From assembly GCF_022163125.1 (NCBI RefSeq), contig NZ_CP091881.1, forward strand, positions 1,054,001 through 1,118,000: a stretch of 64,000 nucleotides of DNA. Direction: 5' to 3'. The position numbers were made by a program, and so were the translations under genes. Below the pieces are notes generated by a model, which saw nothing but the letters and a program-made list of their open reading frames with translations, searched no databases and was not told where the DNA came from. Of this stretch, positions 8,784 to 17,149 are shown in pieces; position 1 is the first letter of the stretch; each line of letters starts with the position of its first letter. The stretch comes from Paenibacillus sp. HWE-109 (lineage in GTDB: Bacteria > Bacillota > Bacilli > Paenibacillales > NBRC-103111).

Positions 8784-9695
8784 ATGGGAACAACGACTGC
8801 GCGCAGAATTCGGATAGAGCCGATTCTGTTCCATACGATTAACGGCATCTTCATGCTCGTTCTTGCTATAGTAACATTATATCCGTTCCTTCATACACTA
8901 ACGATTTCATTTAATGAGGGCAATGATGCGCTTCGGGGAGGCATCTATATATGGCCTCGTTCATGGTCATTGCAAAATTATAAGGCGATTTTCCTTTCAG
9001 GTACGATTTACCATGCGGCGTGGATTTCAGTCGCTCGTACGATTACATCGACGGTGATAGGTGTATTCCTTACCGCCATGTTAGCGTATACACTTGCACA
9101 GCCCCACTATCTTTTTCGTAAAATCATCGGTTTAATTTTTGTGTTGACGATGTATTTTAATGCGGGATTAATTCCTAACTACTTTCTAATCAAAAGCTTG
9201 GGACTTTTGAATAACTTCTGGGTGTATGTGCTCCCGGGAATGGTGAATGCATTTAATCTCATTGTCATTCGGACGTATATTCGAACGCTTCCATCAGGCT
9301 TGGTTGAGTCTGCGAAAATGGACGGAGCCGGTGATTTCACCATATTTTTGAGGATTATCCTCCCATTGTGTACGCCAGTGCTAGCGACCATTTCCTTGTT
9401 TATTGCGGTTGGATCTTGGAATACCTGGTTCGATACGTTCTTGTATGCTTCGTCTGATTTGAAGCTGAGTACACTTCAGTACGAAATGATGAAGCTGCTT
9501 GGATCAACGATGAGCAGCAACAACGATCCCGGTCTGATGGCAGGGGCAAACACAAATCAAACGAAGGCCATGGTTACGCCTTCTTCCATACGTGCTGCGA
9601 TTACGATTGTGGCAGCGGTTCCGATTCTATTCGTTTATCCTTTCCTGCAAAGGTATTTTATCGTCGGAATGAATCTTGGAAGTGTCAAAGAGTAA
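8784..9695 (+). CDS. Sugar ABC transporter permease (LplC/YtcP type)
   Basis: 303-aa partner permease. The early span IFMLVLAIVTLYPFLHTLTISF, the segment NAGLIPNYFLIKSLGL shared by LplC/YtcP proteins, the EAA loop LVESAKMDGAGDFTIF ... LPLCTP and the C-terminal YFIVGMNLGSVKE are diagnostic. ATG 8784 is preferred to ATG 8778, which is too close to AAGGAG (8770-8775). A terminator follows, so the transporter forms its own transcript ahead of the regulator trio. Confidence 0.92.
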   Translation: MGTTTARRIRIEPILFHTINGIFMLVLAIVTLYPFLHTLTISFNEGNDALRGGIYIWPRSWSLQNYKAIFLSGTIYHAAWISVARTITSTVIGVFLTAMLAYTLAQPHYLFRKIIGLIFVLTMYFNAGLIPNYFLIKSLGLLNNFWVYVLPGMVNAFNLIVIRTYIRTLPSGLVESAKMDGAGDFTIFLRIILPLCTPVLATISLFIAVGSWNTWFDTFLYASSDLKLSTLQYEMMKLLGSTMSSNNDPGLMAGANTNQTKAMVTPSSIRAAITIVAAVPILFVYPFLQRYFIVGMNLGSVKE

Positions 9696-9725
9696 GCAGT
9701 AGTAAACCATGATGATAATCATTTT

Positions 9726-9755
9726 CCGTTTCAGCTCGGAGCTGGGACGGTTTTT
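9726..9755 (+). terminator. Rho-independent terminator
   Basis: CCGT-TT-CAGCT / AGCTG-GG-ACGG hairpin followed by TTTTTG. Confidence 0.85.
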
Positions 9756-9821
9756 GCTTTATTTAAACGCATCCTATCCTTTATAATAGCCATATCGACT
9801 CCCTGAAATGAGGTGTATCCC

Positions 9822-11339
9822 ATGTTAAGGGTCATGTTTGCTGATGACGAGCCCTACATGCTAGAGGGACTGCGGTTAATGATTGATTGGCATAAGTTAG
9901 GCTTTGAAGTATGCGGGGAAGCGTTGGATGGCGAAGACGCATTAGCCATGATGGCGTCGACACGGCCTCATTTGGTGCTGACGGATGTTCGTATGCCTGT
10001 CATAGATGGATTGGAACTGATTGAACTAGCTGCCAATCTACACCCTGAGGTGGAGTTTATTATTTTGAGTGGATACGCAGATTTCGAATATGCCAAAAGA
10101 GCTATGCGACATGGTGTGGCTAATTATTTGATGAAACCTTTAAATGAAGGGGAGCTTGTTGCTGCAGTGGAAGCGGTCGTAAATACGATTCAGGCCCGTG
10201 AAACTCACAATCAGTACGAAAGTGCTGCCTTGGATCGCTTACGATTGGAAACGATTTCAAAACTGATGCAGGGAGAAATCGGGCAGAAATGGATGGATCA
10301 GGCGAACGCCTTGTTGAATCTTCATGAAAGTTCCAGCATTCGCTGCATCTTACTTGAACCTGACGTTCAGGCACAGGCCCAATTGAATCTGAAGCAGGTT
10401 ATTGAGGATATGATCAAGCTTCCTCAAGCGACATTATTTCCATTTGGCATTGGCATAGAACGACAGGGATTCTTGCTGGTCTCGGGGCCAGAGGCGCCTG
10501 TACCTTCTCCCGCAATAATTATAGAGTTAGTTGCTGGTGTCCGAAATAAGTGGGGCAGTTCGCTCTCGTTTTCAGTAAGCGGCGAACACAAGGGACCGCA
10601 TGCGTTAAAAGAAGCATTCCGTGAGGGACTTATGGCGGAAATGTGCAAGTTCCCTTCTGGAGCTGAAGGGATCTACATCTATCAGGGAGAGCAGTCAGTT
10701 GAGACGCTGCCTGCATTTGTTGGAATGACGGAATCCATCCTAGATGCCATAGGGAGCGGGTGTTCAGAAACGGTGCGAGCCCATGTGCACCAATTATTCG
10801 TCGCGCTTTCGAGGCAGTCTGTCTCTGAATCTTGGGTGAGAGCTTATTTAGGCAATATTAAGCTTGAAATTCTTAAGGCTATTACCCAATCCAGCGGTGA
10901 GCCTGTATGGGCTCCAAATTGGATTGCTCCAACCGTTCCAATGGATATCAGCCTCTTGGAACGCAAGGTCATGCAGGAATTCTTGCAAGCTGCAGAGTGG
11001 ATAAGCCTGAAGAAGGGTATAGGCCAAGATGCCGTCATTTCGGCAGCGGAGGACTACGTTAAATCGCATTACAGCGAAAAGCTGCAACTCCAGCATGTTG
11101 CAGAGCATTTTCGGTTGAATCCGGCCTACTTTGGCCAGAGGTTCAAGAAACAAGTCGGCCTCACCTTTAATGAATATTTACATGTCGTACGAATTGACGA
11201 AGCCAAAAAATTACTTCGTCGTGAAGAACTGAAAATATCCGATGTCGCCGATCGTCTCGGTTACTCAGATTCCGAACAGTTCGTAACCAAATTCAAGGCA
11301 CTTACCGGCCTGTTACCCTCATCTTACAAAAAGGGCTAA
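9822..11339 (+). CDS. YesN-family response regulator (first of two flanking a YesM)
   Basis: 505-aa receiver/AraC regulator. Receiver motifs ADDE and D55 in TDVRMP, then LSGYADFEYAKRAMRHG and the K of LMKPL. The C-terminal AraC domain (about 405-505) contains LQLQHVAEHFRLNPAYFGQRFKK and SDVADRLGYSDSEQFVTKFK. The start was placed at ATG 9822 (GAGGTG 6 bases upstream) rather than the GTG at 9813. It is followed after 25 bp by a YesM kinase and then by a second YesN, an uncommon order. The target is probably the flanking transporter and GH10 gene. Confidence 0.92.
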   Translation: MLRVMFADDEPYMLEGLRLMIDWHKLGFEVCGEALDGEDALAMMASTRPHLVLTDVRMPVIDGLELIELAANLHPEVEFIILSGYADFEYAKRAMRHGVANYLMKPLNEGELVAAVEAVVNTIQARETHNQYESAALDRLRLETISKLMQGEIGQKWMDQANALLNLHESSSIRCILLEPDVQAQAQLNLKQVIEDMIKLPQATLFPFGIGIERQGFLLVSGPEAPVPSPAIIIELVAGVRNKWGSSLSFSVSGEHKGPHALKEAFREGLMAEMCKFPSGAEGIYIYQGEQSVETLPAFVGMTESILDAIGSGCSETVRAHVHQLFVALSRQSVSESWVRAYLGNIKLEILKAITQSSGEPVWAPNWIAPTVPMDISLLERKVMQEFLQAAEWISLKKGIGQDAVISAAEDYVKSHYSEKLQLQHVAEHFRLNPAYFGQRFKKQVGLTFNEYLHVVRIDEAKKLLRREELKISDVADRLGYSDSEQFVTKFKALTGLLPSSYKKG

Positions 11340-11364
11340 TATACGACTGACAAGGAGAACGACT

Positions 11365-13188
11365 ATGAGCCGGAAATGGAATCTGTTACATATAGTCAAT
11401 GATATTCCGCTGAAATTCAAGTTTTTAATCGTTTATTTGATGTGTGTGCTGCTTCCCATTTTGTGTATAAACAGTTTATTTTACCTGCAGGATAGCAGGA
11501 ACACGGAACGTAGAGTGATGGACAACTTGCGAATTTCCTTGGATCGTGTCGGAAATGAAATCATGCAAATGGTGAACGAAGGTGTGGTGATCGGCAACGC
11601 CGTATCCGCTGACCGTATTTTTAATGAAATGCTTGAATATACGTACTCGGATAATGTTGCCTATTACGAAGAATATGATAGTTATCTCCGAGACAAATTA
11701 GGACAGTATCCGAATATTTATCCCTACATCTCTTGGATTGGCGTATACACCACGAACCCAACACTATCCAATGGTGGAAGCTACTTTATGTTTAAGCCCA
11801 ATGATTTGAAGAGTGAATGGTATCAGAAGATGAACGAAAAGAAAGATAAGGTCACAGTGACCTCTTATTTGGATACGAATCCCATGAATCCCGAGGAGAA
11901 AATGGTATATGTCAGCATCATTCGAAAGCTGGACAATTTCCCTGACCTCATGAAATTCTCCAAATATCTGCGTATCGATATTCGGATGGATAAGCTGATG
12001 GAGCTATTTGATAAAGAACACAATTACCTGCTAATCAAGCTAGTGGATGAGGAAAATCGGCTTGTTCTGGAATCGGCAGGTAAGTTTAAAAGTGCTGACC
12101 CTTTGCTGCCGACTCTGCCTGTCTCAAAGGAATTTCAGTTGACAGGCTTACCTGAGAAGAGCTTCATCATTCCTCTTGGTACGGCCAGTTACGTTTTTAA
12201 TTGGCGACTGGTCGGGGTACCAGAAGGGAGTCGAATCGCGGAGGAGAGGAAAGGGGTCATCCACTTTTTTACCTGGCTGACGCTCATCTCTACGATCATT
12301 CCGACGATATTGATTTATATTATTATGCATTCCTTTAATTTCCGGGTAAGAAAGCTCTCCAAGCATATGAATTTGTTGAAAAATGAAAGGTTTGAACCCA
12401 TCACGATGTATGAGGGGAAAGATGAGATTGGCAATCTTCTTCGCAGCTTTAATTTGATGACAGGGAAAATACGCAATTTGATCAATGACGTTTACAAGCT
12501 CGAAATACAAAAAAAAGATTTGGAGCTCGAACGCGTGCAGGCAGAGCTGAAATATTTGCAAAGTCAGGTAGATCCTCACTTCCTGTTTAATACGTTAAAC
12601 GCGATTCTCGTCGTCTGTAAGAAATATCGCTATGAGCATGTGACGGAAATTATTCAAAACTTGTCTCAGCTTCTGAGAAGACTGTTGAGCTGGAAAGAGG
12701 ATTTGGTGACGGTAGAGGAAGAGTTAAACTTTACTGCCATGTACCTCCAAATCGAGAAGTTCCGATTCCAGGATCGGTTTCATTATGAATTGTCCATTGA
12801 CGACTCTGTTCTGTCGTATCGAATCCCGAAGATGAGTATTCAATCGCTCGTTGAGAACTCTTGCAAGCATGGGCTTCAATCGGTCAAAGGAAATCGCAGA
12901 ATTCGGATATCTGTAGAGAGAGCAGAGATGAACATGCTCATGAAGGTCGAAGATAACGGAATCGGAATGAACAGTGAGAAACTGGATGAGATTGTTCAGA
13001 GTCTATTTAAGGGAGAAGACAACGGCAAGAACATCGGACTTCGCAATGTGTACCGCCGCTTAAATCTGTTTTACGCGGAACGTTCTCTTTTTCATATTGA
13101 AAGTGTTCCCTTCGAAAAGACAAGTGTTACCATACAAATCCCTCTGAGTTTAATCAAGAATCAGGAGGAGGCCCGTGGACATGTATAA
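11365..13188 (+). CDS. YesM-family sensor histidine kinase
   Basis: 607-aa membrane kinase. TM1 is FLIVYLMCVLLPILCINSLF (about 20-40), an extracellular sensor of ~260 residues follows, TM2 is about residues 308-332, then a HAMP domain, the His_kinase motif LQSQVDPHFLFNTLN with H405, and HATPase_c with the N box SLVENSCKHGL and VEDNGIGM. It overlaps the downstream YesN by 8 bases and follows another YesN by 25 bp, so it may phosphorylate one or both. The sensor domain binds an unknown ligand, perhaps directly or through a binding protein. Confidence 0.93.
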   Translation: MSRKWNLLHIVNDIPLKFKFLIVYLMCVLLPILCINSLFYLQDSRNTERRVMDNLRISLDRVGNEIMQMVNEGVVIGNAVSADRIFNEMLEYTYSDNVAYYEEYDSYLRDKLGQYPNIYPYISWIGVYTTNPTLSNGGSYFMFKPNDLKSEWYQKMNEKKDKVTVTSYLDTNPMNPEEKMVYVSIIRKLDNFPDLMKFSKYLRIDIRMDKLMELFDKEHNYLLIKLVDEENRLVLESAGKFKSADPLLPTLPVSKEFQLTGLPEKSFIIPLGTASYVFNWRLVGVPEGSRIAEERKGVIHFFTWLTLISTIIPTILIYIIMHSFNFRVRKLSKHMNLLKNERFEPITMYEGKDEIGNLLRSFNLMTGKIRNLINDVYKLEIQKKDLELERVQAELKYLQSQVDPHFLFNTLNAILVVCKKYRYEHVTEIIQNLSQLLRRLLSWKEDLVTVEEELNFTAMYLQIEKFRFQDRFHYELSIDDSVLSYRIPKMSIQSLVENSCKHGLQSVKGNRRIRISVERAEMNMLMKVEDNGIGMNSEKLDEIVQSLFKGEDNGKNIGLRNVYRRLNLFYAERSLFHIESVPFEKTSVTIQIPLSLIKNQEEARGHV

Positions 13189-14686
13189 GGTTATTTTTGC
13201 TGATGACGAGCCTTTCGCCTTAGAAGGAATAAGGCTCATGGTCGAATGGGAAGAGCTTGGCTTTGAAATCGTGGCAATGTGCGAAAACGGCGAAGAAGCA
13301 TTAGCCTGCATTGAAGCCTGTAAGCCTGATCTCGTGGTGACCGATATTCGGATGCCGGTAATTGACGGATTAGAATTGATCGATCGGGTGCAAAAGGCTG
13401 GCAGCGATCCGGTATTCATCATCTTAAGCGGCTACAATGATTTCGAATACGCGCGCTCTGCCCTGAGGTATGGGGTGAAGCATTATTTGCTTAAGCCGGC
13501 TTTGGATAGGGAGTGGGAGGCTGTCATTCAATTCGTTATTGGGGAGCTGCAGCACCGAGAACAGCAAAAGGTCCGCCATGACCTCGTTTCCGACCGTCTA
13601 GTACCGACGCTGCTTGCTCAGATGCTTCGGGGGGAAATTTCGGCAGCAGACGGGAACGTTGGGAAGATACTAGATCCCTTGGAACAAGGAGATCAGGGCT
13701 GGAGGTATATTCATGTCGAGTGGCTTGATAGCCCAGCACAGGAGCTGGATGCCCGCTACTTCCATTCGCGAAATGCTTATGCAATTGACTTGTTTGGAAG
13801 TCAGGACGGCCTTGTCATGGAGTCTTTCCCCGGGATCGAGGAATGGGCTCAACAGGTATACGAAGACCTGCGCGAGCAAGGTATCGAATGCTGTTTGTCG
13901 ATAGGTCCACGGGTGGACGCCCTTCGTCATATTGCAGACTCGTATGCAGGTTCTTTAGAGACTTCGGTGCATCATTTCTTTCATGTATCCGGTGGTCCAC
14001 TCGATTACGAAACGATCCATCACAAGCGCATCAACTACGATCTCAATGCGGTTTCTATCGTAGACGACATTCACATTGCGATCGAGGCGCTTCAGGAGAA
14101 ACGAGTTGGAGAACTGATTAAACAAATGTTTGTGATGATATCTGATAATAAAACGGCTCGAGAGGTTGTCCATTTGTTGGTCATCCGCATTATTCTGAAG
14201 AGCGCAGCCGTCATGCGGGAGATGGGCATTGATTCAGAGGAGCTGCCTCGTATTCGCGATTTTTGGAGAAAGGAGCATCGGTGCTTAAAAGAAGTAGAAG
14301 AATCCCTGCAGGTTTATATGCAGCATTTTTTGAGCCAGCTGAAGCAGCATAAAGACAAATTCTCGGGCCATCCTCTTCGGGTCATTGAGCGTTATATTCA
14401 AGAACATTATCGGGAAACGTTAACAATTAAGGATATTGGAGAAAGGTTTTTCATGAACCCGGTTTATTTAGGCCAAGCGTTCATGAAGCGGTGCGGCGTA
14501 GGCATGATTGAGTATATTCATGATCTGCGCATTCATGAGGCGAAGCGAATGCTGTGTGAATCGGATGAAACGATTCGTGTGATCTCGGAGCAGATTGGAT
14601 ATGCTAACTATCATCATTTCCTCAAAGAGTTTGAGAAACGTGTATCCGACAAGCCGGCCGTGTACAGACAATTAAGCAAAACCTAA
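13181..14686 (+). CDS. YesN-family response regulator (second of two flanking a YesM)
   Basis: 501-aa receiver/AraC regulator, similar in its N-terminus to the YesN two genes upstream (FADDEP, D55 in TDIRMPVIDGLELI, LSGYNDFEYARSALRYG). The AraC domain (about 400-500) includes IHEAKRMLCESDETIRVISEQIGYANYHHFLKEFEK in shortened form. ATG 13181, 9 bases after AGGAGGAGG (13163-13171), is preferred to GTG 13175. The gene overlaps the kinase end, which argues for translational coupling, and lies 112 bp before the GH10 gene, which is a likely target. Confidence 0.92.
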   Translation: MYKVIFADDEPFALEGIRLMVEWEELGFEIVAMCENGEEALACIEACKPDLVVTDIRMPVIDGLELIDRVQKAGSDPVFIILSGYNDFEYARSALRYGVKHYLLKPALDREWEAVIQFVIGELQHREQQKVRHDLVSDRLVPTLLAQMLRGEISAADGNVGKILDPLEQGDQGWRYIHVEWLDSPAQELDARYFHSRNAYAIDLFGSQDGLVMESFPGIEEWAQQVYEDLREQGIECCLSIGPRVDALRHIADSYAGSLETSVHHFFHVSGGPLDYETIHHKRINYDLNAVSIVDDIHIAIEALQEKRVGELIKQMFVMISDNKTAREVVHLLVIRIILKSAAVMREMGIDSEELPRIRDFWRKEHRCLKEVEESLQVYMQHFLSQLKQHKDKFSGHPLRVIERYIQEHYRETLTIKDIGERFFMNPVYLGQAFMKRCGVGMIEYIHDLRIHEAKRMLCESDETIRVISEQIGYANYHHFLKEFEKRVSDKPAVYRQLSKT

Positions 14687-14692
14687 CAGAAT

Positions 14693-14773
14693 AGGGGGGA
14701 AGATCTTTAATCTGTGAATGGTAAGTGTATTCAGATTCTATATCATATAGCATAGAAGGCCTGTTTAAACAGG
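14693..14773 (+). promoter_or_regulatory. Regulatory region of the intracellular GH10 gene
   Basis: Contains AGGGGGGA-AGATCTTTAATCT (14693-14713), nearly identical to 51523-51544 upstream of the GH43 gene. A 21-nt motif at 14712-14732 is shared with 5936-5956, and TGGTAA (14719-14724) with a 16-bp spacer to TATCAT (14741-14746) forms a promoter in the same register as the one at 5943. A perfect 14-bp palindrome CCTGTTTAAACAGG lies at 14760-14773, downstream of the -10 box. Confidence 0.55.
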
Positions 14774-14798
14774 GTATGATGAGGAGGCTTGCCAATCT

Positions 14799-15791
14799 AT
14801 GAACAACAAAGTACCGAACTTACACGAGGTTTATAATGGAATATTCAGAATCGGGGCTGCTGTTAGCACGAAGACCATCCGTTCCGAAGGGGACTTCATC
14901 GCCCGGCATTACAACAGCATTACCGCGGAGAACCAGATGAAGTTCGAGGAGATCCATCCAGAGGAAGATCGGTATACATTTGAGGCAGCGGATGAAATAA
15001 TGGATTTCGCTTTGCAGAACGGGATTGCCGTTCGGGGGCATACGATGGTTTGGCATAATCAAACTTCCGATTGGGTGTTTGAAGGCCCTTCTGGCGGTGC
15101 AGCCAGCAAAGAAATGGTTCTCTTGCGTATGCAGGAGCATATCCGTACGGTAGCAGGTCGTTATAAGGGCAGGATATATGCGTGGGATGTAGTCAATGAA
15201 GCGATAGAAGATAAGGCGGACCTGGTGATGCGAAGTACCAAATGGCTGGATATTCTCGGGGAGGATTATATCCGCCATGCCTTCGAGGCAGCACATGAAG
15301 CTGATTCGAATGCCCTTCTATTCTATAACGACTACAACGAGACAGAGCCAGTCAAACGGGACAAGATTTATACTCTCGTCCGTTCATTGAAGGAGAAGGG
15401 GGTTCCTATCCATGGAATCGGCATGCAGGGACATTGGAATGTCTATGGTCCTTCCTTGGATGAAATACGGCAAGCAATCGAGCTTTATGCGTCCCTCAAT
15501 CTGGAGCTTCACATCACCGAGTTAGATCTTTCCATGTTCCAATTCGAGGACCGGAGGACTGATCTGTTGGTACCCACTGCGCAGATGGTTGAGCTGCAGG
15601 AGCAGCGGTACGAAGATATCTTCAGGCTATTTAAGGATTATCGAGAAGTCATTACGTCGGTAACTTTCTGGGGAGCGGCAGACAACTATACCTGGTTAGA
15701 CAACTTCCCAGTTCGCGGCAGAAAGAACTGGCCGTTTCTATTCGATGGGGAATTTCAGCCTAAAAAAGCATTCTGGCGTGTAATCGGATAA
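14799..15791 (+). CDS. Intracellular GH10 endo-1,4-beta-xylanase
   Basis: 330-aa single-domain GH10 enzyme without a signal peptide, so cytoplasmic. Family motifs: ENQMKFEEIHPEEDRYTF, RGHTMVWHNQ, the acid/base E134 in DVVNEAIED and the nucleophile E241 in HITELDLSMF, then TFWGAADNYTWLDNFP. Enzymes of this type (XynA2 of the Paenibacillus aldouronate cluster) cut imported aldouronates and xylooligosaccharides. ATG 14799 has GAGGAGG 10 bases ahead. The gene follows the YesN-YesM-YesN trio. A GH67 alpha-glucuronidase, usual beside such genes, is not in the window, and the GH43 partner is 36 kb away. Confidence 0.95.
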   Translation: MNNKVPNLHEVYNGIFRIGAAVSTKTIRSEGDFIARHYNSITAENQMKFEEIHPEEDRYTFEAADEIMDFALQNGIAVRGHTMVWHNQTSDWVFEGPSGGAASKEMVLLRMQEHIRTVAGRYKGRIYAWDVVNEAIEDKADLVMRSTKWLDILGEDYIRHAFEAAHEADSNALLFYNDYNETEPVKRDKIYTLVRSLKEKGVPIHGIGMQGHWNVYGPSLDEIRQAIELYASLNLELHITELDLSMFQFEDRRTDLLVPTAQMVELQEQRYEDIFRLFKDYREVITSVTFWGAADNYTWLDNFPVRGRKNWPFLFDGEFQPKKAFWRVIG

Positions 15792-15815
15792 GCAAACTGA
15801 ATGCAAAAGGGATCG

Positions 15816-15899
15816 GTTAATTGCATACGAAAAGGAAAGGGCAGGTCGAATGCATTCGTCTGCCCTCTTTGCGGTTGAATTCATCAACATATCGCACAA
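15816..15899 (+). repeat. Intergenic direct repeat, copy A (with hairpin)
   Basis: About 84 bp nearly identical (roughly 90%) to 51422-51510 in the same orientation. It contains the stem GGGCAG/CTGCCC (15839-15865) with an inner CGAA/TTCG helix followed by TCTTT, so it probably terminates GH10 transcription. The far copy follows fucU. Confidence 0.8.
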
Positions 15900-16029
15900 C
15901 CTCATGATCCTGCTTACTGTATTTGCTGATGGCGATTTTCTGTGGAAGGTAGAAGAACAAAAAGGGACACAATCATTGTGATTCACCGAGCTATATGAGA
16001 ATAGATCAATAATCGATGAGAATAGGTCA
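15900..16029. other. Intergenic spacer without recognised feature
   Basis: Between the direct repeat and the next promoter. No open frame with coding character, no strong hairpin and no recognised operator was seen. Confidence 0.5.
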
Positions 16030-16058
16030 TTGTTTTGAAAAAAATGATATCTTATAAT
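16030..16058 (+). promoter_or_regulatory. SigA-type promoter of the second aldouronate-type transporter
   Basis: TTGTTT (16030-16035), 17-bp spacer, TATAAT (16053-16058). A transcript would start near 16065 and carry a leader of about 160 nt before ATG 16226. Confidence 0.65.
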
Positions 16059-16075
16059 AGCTTTAACGAAACGAA

Positions 16076-16089
16076 TGAAAACGCTATCA
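16076..16089 (+). promoter_or_regulatory. cre site (CcpA operator)
   Basis: TGAAAACGCTATCA matches the cre consensus TGWAANCGNTNWCA at every defined position. It starts about 11 bases after the predicted transcription start, a position at which CcpA usually represses by roadblock in Bacillota. Confidence 0.75.
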
Positions 16090-16141
16090 ACACAAGCTGT
16101 GTCCTCAAATTCATCGTTGACCTTTTGCGTTGGAGTAGAGC

Positions 16142-16174
16142 GAAACTGCCATTTCGGCAATTCATGTTTTTTTT
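16142..16174 (+). terminator. Terminator-like hairpin in the transporter leader
   Basis: GAA-AC-TGCC / GGCA-A-TTC with loop ATTTC, followed after ATG by eight T. It lies inside the long leader between the promoter at 16030 and ATG 16226, so it could be an attenuator. The stem is short. Confidence 0.4.
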
Positions 16175-16225
16175 GGATATCGTTATTTGTCAATAAATAC
16201 GTTAAATATAAATAGGGGGCCTGAC

Positions 16226-17149
16226 ATGGTACGAATAGAAAAACACAGCAAGAAAAGCATCTCAATAATAAAATTCCTATTTATTATGCCTTTTATGGTT
16301 TTACTTGGTGTCTTTGCATATTACCCGTTATATGGTTGGGTTTATGCATTCTTTGACTATACGCCGCCGATTCCGCTGTCTCAATCGCCGTTTGTTGGTC
16401 TGAAGTGGTTTCATACCTTGGTCGAAAACCAAGTAAAGATCGATCAAACCCTTCAAATCCTTAAGAACACGTTTGGGATGAGTGGCTTGAATCTGCTATT
16501 CTCCTGGCTTCCAATGATTTTTGCCATATTCCTAACTGAGATCAAATCCGTACGTTTCCGGAGGTTTATACAGACGGTAACAACCTTGCCGAACTTCATC
16601 AGCTGGGTATTGGTCTATTCACTGGCATTTTCAATGTTCTCTAGTGAGGGTATAGTCAACGGCCTTTTGAAACAACTTGGATTTATCGATTCCCCGGTAT
16701 TACTTCTTCAAAACTCCGACCATGTTTGGATTATGATGTGGATATGGACAACTTGGAAAACATTGGGCTGGTCAGCCATATTGTATATAGCGGCGATTAT
16801 GGGGATAGATGATTCTCTATATGAAGCAGCTTATGTAGATGGCGCGACAAGAATGCGGGTGATCTGGCATGTCGTATTGCCGAGTATGGTGCCGACCTAT
16901 TTTGTTTTGTTGATGCTGCAAATTGCGAGTTTTCTGAATAATGGCTTGGAGCAATATTTCGTATTTCAAAATGCATTTAACAAGGATTCCATACAGGCTT
17001 TAGACTTATATGTTTACAACCTGGCAATGGGGGGCGGCAGCTATTCTGTGTCCGTCGCGATCAGTATGCTAAAGAGCTTGATTAGTGTTGTACTTCTCTT
17101 TTCTGTGAACGGACTATCTAAAAGACTAAGAGGAGAGAGTATTGTATGA
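16226..17149 (+). CDS. Sugar ABC transporter permease (LplB type)
   Basis: 307-aa permease. Spans begin at IIKFLFIMPFMVLLGVFAYY and the EAA loop is LYEAAYVDGATRMRVI with LPSM. The open frame extends upstream to 16187, but ATG 16226 with AGGGGG 6 bases upstream is the clear start. Unlike the other transporters here, this operon has permeases first and the binding protein last. The next permease overlaps by 4 bases (ATGA). Similarity in layout to the 7.8-9.7 kb pair suggests a xylan-derived or related oligosaccharide as substrate. Confidence 0.92.
   Translation: MVRIEKHSKKSISIIKFLFIMPFMVLLGVFAYYPLYGWVYAFFDYTPPIPLSQSPFVGLKWFHTLVENQVKIDQTLQILKNTFGMSGLNLLFSWLPMIFAIFLTEIKSVRFRRFIQTVTTLPNFISWVLVYSLAFSMFSSEGIVNGLLKQLGFIDSPVLLLQNSDHVWIMMWIWTTWKTLGWSAILYIAAIMGIDDSLYEAAYVDGATRMRVIWHVVLPSMVPTYFVLLMLQIASFLNNGLEQYFVFQNAFNKDSIQALDLYVYNLAMGGGSYSVSVAISMLKSLISVVLLFSVNGLSKRLRGESIV

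Noticed and set aside
13536..14173. Cluster of overlapping frames on both strands inside the second YesN gene
   Set aside because: The GC-rich YesN coding sequence explains them; none has a ribosome site or family motif.
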